A program made the position numbers and the translations under genes. Below the pieces are notes generated by a model. That model did not search any database, was not told the origin of the DNA, and saw nothing but the letters and a program-made list of their open reading frames with translations. A stretch of DNA of 10,762 nt. Source: JAHEJB01 sp037969195 (GTDB lineage: Bacteria; Bacteroidota; Rhodothermia; Rhodothermales; Rubricoccaceae). Shown here one piece after another: positions 1 through 6,258 of the stretch. Location: NCBI GenBank assembly GCA_037969195.1, contig JBBKWZ010000149.1, positions 1 through 10,762 on the forward strand. The letters are read 5' to 3'. Every line of letters begins with the position of its first letter. Within the stretch, counting starts at the first letter, position 1.

Positions 1-397
1 GCGCGAGGCTTTCGTGGGCGGTGCCGGATGGGCCGCTTCGCTGGCGCAGCGCATCAGCCCTACGCTCGTCTCAGCCCAACTCGCCTCTCCTCTGGCGTCC
101 GGTCCGGCGAGTGACCGACCAAAATCGTCCGATGCTCCGAACAATCTCTACAGTCCGGTTAAACATGACGGCGGGGTGCGGGGCGACTTCTCGGACCGGG
201 CGATGGCGCACAGCGCCTACCAAGACCTTGCCGCGCACTCGGTTGAGGCCGCAGTTGTCGCGGCGGGAGCCATCGGCGCCGGAGCTGGGGTAGCTGCCAC
301 ACGACGCGGCAGCAGGCCGATGCTCTCAGTTCTTCTCGGGCTCACCGCATTGGCATTCGCAGGCAAGGCAGTCGTCTCGGCCCTCACCGACCGATGA
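1..397 (+). CDS. Short-chain dehydrogenase/reductase, C-terminal part only
   Basis: The frame is open from the left edge (first full codon at base 2) to TGA at 395-397, so the N-terminal Rossmann fold, the YxxxK active site and the true start lie outside the window. What is left is the typical tail of one group of SDR oxidoreductases: a VGG segment, then a Pro/Ser-rich linker, then the NLYSPV and DFSDRA stretches, which match the NLYEPV...FDxRA pattern I know from the ends of such proteins. After this come about 50 extra residues with two hydrophobic stretches, AVVAAGAIGAGAGVAA and MLSVLLGLTALAFAGKAV, which could anchor the protein to the membrane. The GTG at base 14 is in frame but is probably not the start. 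The stop overlaps the next ATG (ATGA), so the two genes are probably co-translated. Substrate unknown. The family call rests on the tail alone. Confidence 0.7.
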   Translation, partial: REAFVGGAGWAASLAQRISPTLVSAQLASPLASGPASDRPKSSDAPNNLYSPVKHDGGVRGDFSDRAMAHSAYQDLAAHSVEAAVVAAGAIGAGAGVAATRRGSRPMLSVLLGLTALAFAGKAVVSALTDR

Positions 398-834
398 GGC
401 GGCCTGGCGCAGGTATTCTAGCCGGGACTGTGGCGGGCATCGTCATGGCAATGTTTATGATGCTGTGGATGGCGGCGAGCGGCCGGAGTATTTGGATGAA
501 CCCAAACCTCATCGCCGTCATGTGGACGAGCGGCCATCCCATAGGCGAGCTCTCGTGGGCAACCGCTCTGGGCTTCGCAACACACATGGCGACGAGCGCA
601 CTGATGGGCTGGATCGCCGTCCCGTTCATCCGCGATCTTCCGCCCTCGCAGACGCTACTTGTGGCGATAGCATACGCCCTTGCGTCGTACCCAGTCGTCT
701 TCGCCCTTGTCCTCGCGTGGGCCAACCCTCTCATGGTACAGCAGACCAGTCTGGTTCCGATGACATTTGGTCACGCGGTTTTTGGTGGCGTACTCGGGGC
801 CGTCTACCTACGGCTGTTGGCTCCGGACCGGTAG
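394..834 (+). CDS. Small conserved protein with four predicted membrane helices
   Basis: This 146-residue protein starts at ATG 394, which overlaps the stop of the dehydrogenase gene by four bases. Four hydrophobic segments can be seen at about residues 7-28, 57-78, 86-109 and 122-142. There are short charged or polar loops and almost no soluble domain. The first helix is Gly/Ala/Met-rich (AGTVAGIVMAMFMMLW) and the last holds a GHAVFGGVLGAVY pattern. Glycine-rich helices and a conserved His in helix 4 are common in small uncharacterised four-helix families (several DUFs), but I do not recognise a named one with confidence. No signal peptide separate from helix 1 and no catalytic motif were seen. 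Coupling to the SDR suggests they share a membrane-linked task; this is inference only. Confidence 0.75.
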   Translation: MRRPGAGILAGTVAGIVMAMFMMLWMAASGRSIWMNPNLIAVMWTSGHPIGELSWATALGFATHMATSALMGWIAVPFIRDLPPSQTLLVAIAYALASYPVVFALVLAWANPLMVQQTSLVPMTFGHAVFGGVLGAVYLRLLAPDR

Positions 835-862
835 CGTCCCTGTGCAACGGGTTGAACCTACC

Positions 863-892
863 TTGTTGGCATCCGAACGTCACCGTTATGAT
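863..892 (+). promoter_or_regulatory. Candidate sigma70-like promoter before the DUF6090-DUF819 pair
   Basis: In the 161-base gap after the four-helix gene, TTGTTG (863-868) is followed after 18 bases by TATGAT (887-892). The -10 box matches the consensus at five of six positions, the -35 box at only three. Transcription from here would leave a leader of roughly 95 bases before ATG 996. If the organism belongs to Bacteroidota, its main sigma factor uses a different consensus and this match would mean little. Confidence 0.25.
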
Positions 893-995
893 TCACGCTT
901 CTCGAGTCTGCCTGCCCCCTTTTGTTGTGCTTGTCTCGCGAGGTCAACGTCATCGCGACGATGATCGCCCAACTGGATGAAGAACTCGCACTCCG

Positions 996-1868
996 ATGAC
1001 CGACGCCCCAATTCCAAGCTCCTCGATGGCACCAGTGCCCGATACGGCTGCGCCCTCACCGCGCATCTTTGCGGCTCCAGAAACATCCGTGCCAGAGAAG
1101 TGGAACTGGCGCCCTAAACTCCGCTGGTTCGCCGCCGAATTCCTCGTCGTCGTGACGGGCATCCTCGTTGCGTTTGCCATCAATGCGTGGTGGCAGGGCC
1201 AACAAGCCGCAGCGAGCGCAGACAACTATCTGGGCCTAATCAGTAGAGACTTGGGCGACATGGCGGCCAACCTCCAAGAACTCCAAGACTACGAGGACAG
1301 TCAGATCGAAGGCGGGCTAGAAGCATACCGCGCCATATCTGCAAACGAACGGTCTCCTGAACAACTAGCTTTGGTTTCCGCGCGGCTTCAAAGCCTCACG
1401 GCGCGGAGAACAATGAGCGCAGTTGACGCGACGTATACGGACCTCATCAATACGGGCAACCTGCCACTAATCCGCAATCAGGGTCTACGAGACCAGATCA
1501 TCGGGTTTTATGAAAAAGTTGAACGCGAGTTTGATATCCACAACAAGAACAACTCCGCTTTTGTCGACGACATGTTCGGGAGACTGATTGATGGGAGTGG
1601 CCTTTTCGTGTCAAGAGGCGAATCAAATACTATTGTTAGTCGCATCGCCGGTTCGGACTCGCTCCTTATTGCGGCCTTCGCTGGGGGATACGTTGAAGAC
1701 GCCGATCCTATTTGGAGCCTTCCGTACAGTTCTGCAGAATGGGCAAGGGTAAAGGCTCAATTGGTGACACGTATTCGAATATCGGGATATGCTAGCCGCC
1801 GAGCGGAGGTATTGTTGAGAGAAACCCAAGAGCTCAAAGAAGCGGTGGATACGGAATTGGCGCAATGA
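996..1868 (+). CDS. DUF6090-like single-pass membrane protein
   Basis: The 290-residue product has a Pro/Ser/Ala-rich N-terminal tail of about 35 residues, one membrane helix at about 45-67 (AAEFLVVVTGILVAFAINAW) and a large, mostly helical remainder. The pattern AEFLxVVxGILVAFxINAWxQ, followed by a later LINTGNLPLIRNQGLRDQI segment at about residues 150-168, is what I know from DUF6090 proteins, which have no known function. The start ATG 996 has only a weak upstream purine stretch (GGATGAAG, 975-982, rather far). A 12-codon frame from ATG 961 ends at TGA 997-999 and overlaps this start by ATGA, so coupling to a leader peptide is possible. The stop overlaps the start of the DUF819 gene. The middle of the gene is AT-richer than its neighbours (1501-1680 is about 48% GC by hand count), which may point to separate ancestry. 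Confidence 0.75.
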   Translation: MTDAPIPSSSMAPVPDTAAPSPRIFAAPETSVPEKWNWRPKLRWFAAEFLVVVTGILVAFAINAWWQGQQAAASADNYLGLISRDLGDMAANLQELQDYEDSQIEGGLEAYRAISANERSPEQLALVSARLQSLTARRTMSAVDATYTDLINTGNLPLIRNQGLRDQIIGFYEKVEREFDIHNKNNSAFVDDMFGRLIDGSGLFVSRGESNTIVSRIAGSDSLLIAAFAGGYVEDADPIWSLPYSSAEWARVKAQLVTRIRISGYASRRAEVLLRETQELKEAVDTELAQ

Positions 1869-3046
1869 CAAATTCCCTCTACGTCCTCGCCGTCCTATGC
1901 CTGATTGTCGTGGCGTCGGAGTGGATGGTGCGGCGGACGTGGATGCGGCACATGGGTACTGCCTTGGTAGTTATTCTGGTTACGGCGGTAGTAGCCAACT
2001 TGGGCATTATTCCGGCGGGATCGACGGAGGAAGCGCCCGTCCCTGCCTACGACTACACGTTCGCCTATCTAGCGCCCATCGCCATTTTCTGGCTGTTGCT
2101 GCGCTGCAATCTTCGTGACATTCTGAAGGCAGGCCTTCCCCTCGTAGCCCTGTTTGTCATCGGCGCTCTGGGGACTACGTTTGGTGTGCTCGTCGGTATG
2201 TGGGTCGTTGGCGGGCCGGTGAACATTGGGCCCCTCTATAACGCGATCGGCGGCATGTTTGTAGGGACGTATACGGGTGGCAGCGTCAACTTCAATGCGG
2301 TGGCATTGCATTACGGCGTGGTTTCGGAAGGTGCGCTGTTTGCCGGAGCTACCGTGGTGGACAGCATCGCGACGACCATCTGGATGATGATCACGCTGGC
2401 ACTGCCAAGGCTTCTGGTTCCAATTTGGAAGAGCGCCACCTCAACAACTGACTCGGCCGGATCATTGAAAGACCGGCTTGGCATTGACGACGATACGGAA
2501 ACCGTCCATCCGCAAGATTTGGCGCTTGTGCTATTTCTGGGGCTCGGCGCACTCTGGATTTCCAATCTGCTCGCCGGATGGAGTCAGGGCGTTGGCTTTG
2601 CCATCCCATCGATCATCCTGATCACGATTCTGGCGCTCATCGTAGCGCAGACCCCACTTGCTGCGCGGCTTCAAGGGGCGCAGGCTGTGGGCATGTTCGC
2701 CGTCTACATCTTCCTTTGCGTCGTCGGCGCATTCTGCGATGTCGTTGCGCTTCGAGGCCTCGGAGCGCTCGGCCTGACATTGATGGCGTTCGCCTCGATC
2801 ACCGTACTCGTGCATGGACTGATCACATTCGGCGCCGCACGCATCATGAAGCTGGATCCTGATATGGCCGCCGTGGCGTCCACAGCCAACGTTGGTGGAG
2901 GTACGACAGCGTTGGTCGTGGCGCGCAGTCTCGGTCGCCAGGATCTCGTGCTTCCGGCCATCCTCATTGGTTCGCTCGGTACCGCACTCGGAACGTTTCT
3001 CGGATTCTGGGCGGCAGGGCAGTTGTTGCCGTGGTTGCTGGGCTAG
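1865..3046 (+). CDS. DUF819-family polytopic membrane protein
   Basis: This 393-residue protein is strongly hydrophobic, with about ten membrane segments arranged in two halves. The halves are separated by a polar loop at about residues 189-217 (rich in Ser/Thr, then Asp/Glu). The first half carries the glycine-rich motif GTYTGGSVNFNAVA (134-147), the second TANVGGGTTALVVA followed by a Gly-rich final helix. These paired motifs and the length of about 390 residues fit DUF819 (YjcL-like), thought to be a transporter-type membrane family with no settled substrate. The start ATG 1865 overlaps the stop of the DUF6090-like gene (ATGA), so expression is probably coupled. The gene ends 15 bases before the stop of the convergent CoA-ligase gene, with no clear terminator hairpin between them. 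Family assignment is firm; substrate and direction of transport are unknown. Confidence 0.88.
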   Translation: MTNSLYVLAVLCLIVVASEWMVRRTWMRHMGTALVVILVTAVVANLGIIPAGSTEEAPVPAYDYTFAYLAPIAIFWLLLRCNLRDILKAGLPLVALFVIGALGTTFGVLVGMWVVGGPVNIGPLYNAIGGMFVGTYTGGSVNFNAVALHYGVVSEGALFAGATVVDSIATTIWMMITLALPRLLVPIWKSATSTTDSAGSLKDRLGIDDDTETVHPQDLALVLFLGLGALWISNLLAGWSQGVGFAIPSIILITILALIVAQTPLAARLQGAQAVGMFAVYIFLCVVGAFCDVVALRGLGALGLTLMAFASITVLVHGLITFGAARIMKLDPDMAAVASTANVGGGTTALVVARSLGRQDLVLPAILIGSLGTALGTFLGFWAAGQLLPWLLG

Positions 3047-3061
3047 GCGCTGGACTGCTGC

Positions 3062-4681
3062 CTACTCCCGCAGTCTGAATCGCTGCAACTTGCCCGTATT
3101 CCCGCGAGGCAGCTCTTCTAGAAATTCCACGGCCCGCGGGTATTTGTACGGCGCGATTTCGGCCTTGACGAAGTCTTGCAGCTCTTTTACCATCTCGTCG
3201 CTTGCGACAAAGCCTTCTCGCAAGACTACGAATGCCTTCACAATCTGGCCTCGCTGTTCGTCCGGCACACCTACGACGCCGCACTCCGCCACGGCCTCGT
3301 GTTTCATAAGCGCGTTCTCCACTCCCGGTCCGGCAATGTTATATCCGGAGGAAATGATCATGTCGTCCGTGCGGGCTTGATAGTGGAAGTAGCCCTCCTC
3401 GTCCATTAGATACGCGTCTCCGGTGTAGTTCCAGCCACCACGAGCATACTGCGTCTGACGCTCTGGATCGTCCAGATAGCGACAACCTGTAACGCCCCGA
3501 ACGGCAAGCGCGCCTACAGTGCCGGGCTCCACCTCGTTGCCGTTAGCGTCCATCACCTTGGCCTGGTAGCCCGGAATCGCTTTCCCGGTCGCGCCGGGCT
3601 TGAGGGTGTCCACCGAGGCGGAAATAAAAATGTGCAGCATCTCCGTTGCACCAATTCCATCAATGATCCGGATGCCCGTTGCTTCAAACCAGGAATGGAA
3701 CGTCGCCGCCGGCAGGGTCTCCCCAGCCGAGACACACATTTGCAAACTCGACAGATCGCATTCGTTCAGCTTGCCAAGCATTCCGCGATAGGCAGTAGGC
3801 GATGTGAAGCAGGTTGTGGCTTTGTGGCGCTCGATGGTATGGGTAAGGGTATCCAATCCGGGCTTCTCCACAAATGCAGTGGACGCGCCGAAGCGCATTG
3901 GGAAGAGCAGCAGCCCGCCGAGCCCAAACGTGAATGCCAGCGGAGGCGTACCAACGAAAATGTCATCTGCCGAGACGTCCATGCACGAGCGTGGAAAGGC
4001 GTCGCAGATGGCCATCACATCGCGATGGAAGTGCATCGTGGCCTTGGCCTGACCGGTCGTTCCGCTGGTGAATGCGATCAGGACAACGTCGTCGGCTGCT
4101 GTGTCGACGGCGGCGAACGTGTCAGACTTGCCTTCCATCCGCGATTCAAGACTGTCGGCCTCTTTCGTGTTGAACAGGACTGTTTGCTTCAAACAAGCAG
4201 ACTCCATCCCTGTCTTTTCCATTTCGTCCGCCCAGCGTCCGTCACACAACGCAAGTTCAATTCGCGCCTTCTCACACGAATACGTGAGTTCGTAAGCCCG
4301 CAGAAGAGGCATCGTCGCCACGCAAACTCCTCCTGCTTTAACAACAGCGAACCAGCACGCGGCGAGCATGGGCGTGTTCGGGCCGCGAAGCAACACGCGG
4401 TTGCCGGATACGAATCCGAAGTCCTCGACCAGCACATTAGCAATCCGGTTGACTCCCTGGAGAAACTGCAGGTACGTCCAGATTCTTTCGTCCGTATGGA
4501 TGAGCGGGCTGTCTCCATGCCCCTGCTTTACCATCTTGTCCAGCAATTCGACCGCACAGTTGAGGCGCTTGGGATATTCGAAAACCGACCCGTCGGGGAT
4601 GACGATATCCGGCCAGAGTTCTTCCGGCGGGAGGTGATCCCTCGCAAACGTGTCGATGTGGGCAGAAGGTGTCTTGGTCAT
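3062..4681 (-). CDS. 2-aminobenzoate/benzoate-type CoA ligase (AMP-forming)
   Basis: This is a 539-residue ANL-superfamily acid:CoA ligase, which activates a carboxylic acid to its acyl-adenylate and then to the CoA thioester in the cytosol. Visible motifs are the P-loop TSGTTGQAK (205-213), the aromatic-ligase A5 region GIGATEM (342-348), YTGD (419-422), and the C-terminal PRGNTGK with the catalytic lysine at 531. The N-terminus (SAHIDTFARDHLPP, RLNCAVELLD) resembles benzoate-CoA ligase family members acting on 2-aminobenzoate. This fits the Rid and acyl-CoA dehydrogenase genes just upstream. I chose ATG 4681, one base after the stop of the Rid gene (TAGCATG). An in-frame ATG at 4714 would add 11 basic residues inside that gene and looks unlikely. 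No strong ribosome site precedes ATG 4681, so translation is probably coupled. A plain benzoate or salicylate substrate remains possible. Confidence 0.87.
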   Translation of the reverse strand: MTKTPSAHIDTFARDHLPPEELWPDIVIPDGSVFEYPKRLNCAVELLDKMVKQGHGDSPLIHTDERIWTYLQFLQGVNRIANVLVEDFGFVSGNRVLLRGPNTPMLAACWFAVVKAGGVCVATMPLLRAYELTYSCEKARIELALCDGRWADEMEKTGMESACLKQTVLFNTKEADSLESRMEGKSDTFAAVDTAADDVVLIAFTSGTTGQAKATMHFHRDVMAICDAFPRSCMDVSADDIFVGTPPLAFTFGLGGLLLFPMRFGASTAFVEKPGLDTLTHTIERHKATTCFTSPTAYRGMLGKLNECDLSSLQMCVSAGETLPAATFHSWFEATGIRIIDGIGATEMLHIFISASVDTLKPGATGKAIPGYQAKVMDANGNEVEPGTVGALAVRGVTGCRYLDDPERQTQYARGGWNYTGDAYLMDEEGYFHYQARTDDMIISSGYNIAGPGVENALMKHEAVAECGVVGVPDEQRGQIVKAFVVLREGFVASDEMVKELQDFVKAEIAPYKYPRAVEFLEELPRGNTGKLQRFRLRE

Positions 4682-4682
4682 G

Positions 4683-5078
4683 CTATTCGTTCGGAATGAC
4701 AGCCGTCGCCTCAATCTCTATCTGGGCACCTTCTTCGAGCAAATCAGCGACTTGGACGAGCGTCATGGCTGGATAGTGCGCTCCGAATACCTCACGATAG
4801 GCTGCTCCAATAGTTTTTGTCGCCGCATTGTAGGCTTGCTTGTCCGTGACATACCACGTCATACGCACGACGTGTTCGGGTTTAGCACCCCCAGCCAGCA
4901 ACACCGATTTGATGTTGCGCAACGCTTGGGTGGTCTGCTCGCCAAGATCTTCGGAGACGAGTTTCTGTTCGCCATCCCAACCGATTTGCCCAGCTACGAA
5001 AAACAACCTGCCTTCGGCAATCACACCATTCGCGTAGCCAGACGGCCGTTTCCAGTCGGAAGGATTGATGAACTGCAT
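4683..5078 (-). CDS. Rid (YjgF/YER057c/UK114) family protein lacking the usual arginine
   Basis: The 131-residue length, the N-terminal GRLFFVAGQIGWD stretch, the ALRNIKSVLLAGGA helix, the VVRMTWYVTD strand and the final IEIEATAV strand are all typical of the Rid family, which forms barrel-like trimers. RidA hydrolyses reactive enamines/imines using an arginine near position 105 (PARS in E. coli). Here the aligned stretch reads PAMT, so that residue is Met105 and RidA-type deaminase activity is doubtful. Rid members without this arginine are known, often within catabolic operons. The gene starts two bases after the acyl-CoA dehydrogenase stop and ends one base before the ligase start. A Rid-like gene between these two partners is seen in aerobic 2-aminobenzoyl-CoA clusters, where it may handle an amino or imino intermediate; this role is inferred. 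Confidence 0.9.
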   Translation of the reverse strand: MQFINPSDWKRPSGYANGVIAEGRLFFVAGQIGWDGEQKLVSEDLGEQTTQALRNIKSVLLAGGAKPEHVVRMTWYVTDKQAYNAATKTIGAAYREVFGAHYPAMTLVQVADLLEEGAQIEIEATAVIPNE

Positions 5079-5080
5079 AG

Positions 5081-6232
5081 CTATTCGGCGTCTTTCAGGA
5101 TTTGTCGAGCTATGACGACCTCCTGGATCTCGGTCGCGCCCTCGTAGATACGAAGTGGCCGGATATCGCGGTAGAGGCGCTCAACGATGTGGCCTGACGT
5201 CACACCGTGTCCACCGAACAACTGCACGGCCATGTCAATCACTTTCTGGGCGGATTCGGTAGCGTAGGACTTCGCCATAGCGGCCTCCTGCGTGATTCGC
5301 TCGGCGCCATTGTCTTTCGTCCACGCTGCGCGGTAGACGAGCAATGCGCTCGCATCAATCAGCGTCGCCATTTCAGCAAGCTTCGCTTGCGTGATCTGCA
5401 GATCAGCCAGAGTGCCGCCGAACACCTCGCGTTGTTTAACGTGTCCAACAGCCTCGTCGAATGCTCGTCGAGCCATCCCCAGTGCTGCTGCTCCAACGGT
5501 CGTACGAAACACATCGAGTGTCGCCATCGCAATCTTGAACCCTTCTCCAGACTGGCTCAGACGCGCTGAACGAGAAACCCGACAGTTCGTGAACTCTAGC
5601 GAGCCCAATGGATGCGGCGAGATGGTGTCGATACGCTTGGTGACCGAAAGGCCCGGCGTGGCGGCGTCGACGATGAACGCACTCAAGCCTCGATGGCCTT
5701 CACCCTCACCCGTTCTGGTAAACACAACGTAGAAGTCTGCGATGCCTGCGTTAGAAATCCAAGTTTTGCTGCCGTTGATCACGAAGTCATCTCTATCCGG
5801 CGTAGCCGTGGTCTCGAGGGCCGCGACATCTGAGCCAGCCTTCCCTTCGGACAGCGCGAAAGCCGCGACCGTTTGTCCTCTCGCCACGGACGGTAGATAG
5901 GCAGCTTTCTGCTCATGCGTCCCAAACAAAGAAATCGGACCGCTGCCGAGGCCTTGCGTGGCGAAGGCGAAGTCGGCTAATGCTGAATGGTAAGCCAGCG
6001 TTTCCCGGGCGATGCACAGGCTCCGAACATCCAACTTCTCGTGTTTCCCGGCCGGGGCGGGAACGCACAGCTCCAGCCAGCCGGCGTCTCCGAGCTTCTT
6101 GACGAAATCTCGGCTTGCCCGGTTTGCGTCCTGCGGTTCCTCCTTCGGAGCGTTCGCTTTCGCCCATTTCTCCAAGTCCGCCGCGAGGTCACGATGGACT
6201 TCGGAGAAGAATGGGAGAGTTAGATGCGTCAT
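5081..6232 (-). CDS. Acyl-CoA dehydrogenase
   Basis: The 383-residue product has the full acyl-CoA dehydrogenase fold: a helical N-terminal domain, a middle beta domain with the flavin/substrate signature AAFALSEGKAGSDV (123-136) and TWISNAG (157-163), and a C-terminal helical domain ending in IYEGATEIQ (362-370). Glu364 is at the position of the usual catalytic base, so it should be an active FAD enzyme making an alpha,beta double bond in a CoA thioester and passing electrons to an electron-transfer flavoprotein. Length matches the family. I prefer ATG 6232, which leaves 26 bases after the kinase stop. ATG 6283 would add 17 odd residues overlapping the kinase. No clear ribosome site was seen before 6232. 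Tight packing with the Rid and CoA-ligase genes suggests a ring-derived acyl-CoA in aminobenzoate degradation, but a general fatty or branched acyl substrate cannot be excluded. Confidence 0.92.
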   Translation of the reverse strand: MTHLTLPFFSEVHRDLAADLEKWAKANAPKEEPQDANRASRDFVKKLGDAGWLELCVPAPAGKHEKLDVRSLCIARETLAYHSALADFAFATQGLGSGPISLFGTHEQKAAYLPSVARGQTVAAFALSEGKAGSDVAALETTATPDRDDFVINGSKTWISNAGIADFYVVFTRTGEGEGHRGLSAFIVDAATPGLSVTKRIDTISPHPLGSLEFTNCRVSRSARLSQSGEGFKIAMATLDVFRTTVGAAALGMARRAFDEAVGHVKQREVFGGTLADLQITQAKLAEMATLIDASALLVYRAAWTKDNGAERITQEAAMAKSYATESAQKVIDMAVQLFGGHGVTSGHIVERLYRDIRPLRIYEGATEIQEVVIARQILKDAE

Positions 6233-6258
6233 GGACGACAATGTAGGGCGGTGACGTC

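Noticed and set aside
384..734. A 116-codon minus-strand frame opposite the four-helix gene
   Set aside because: The plus strand gives a coherent membrane protein coupled by ATGA to its neighbour; the minus frame has no family features.
830..862. Possible hairpin GGTAG...CTACC after the four-helix gene
   Set aside because: The stem is only five plus three pairs with mismatched interior and no following T-run, so it is too weak to call a terminator.
3010..3065. Possible bidirectional terminator at the convergent junction
   Set aside because: Only short GGCAG/CTGCC-type inverted matches with long loops and no T-run on either strand; the gap is just 15 bases.
3632..4699. A 355-codon open frame on the plus strand opposite the CoA-ligase gene
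   Set aside because: It lies wholly antisense to a gene with clear ANL motifs, and its product is a Cys/Arg/His-rich sequence with no recognisable domain.
4682..4714. ATG 4714 as the start of the CoA ligase
   Set aside because: It would overlap the Rid gene by 32 bases and add a basic tail not typical of the family; ATG 4681 directly follows the Rid stop.
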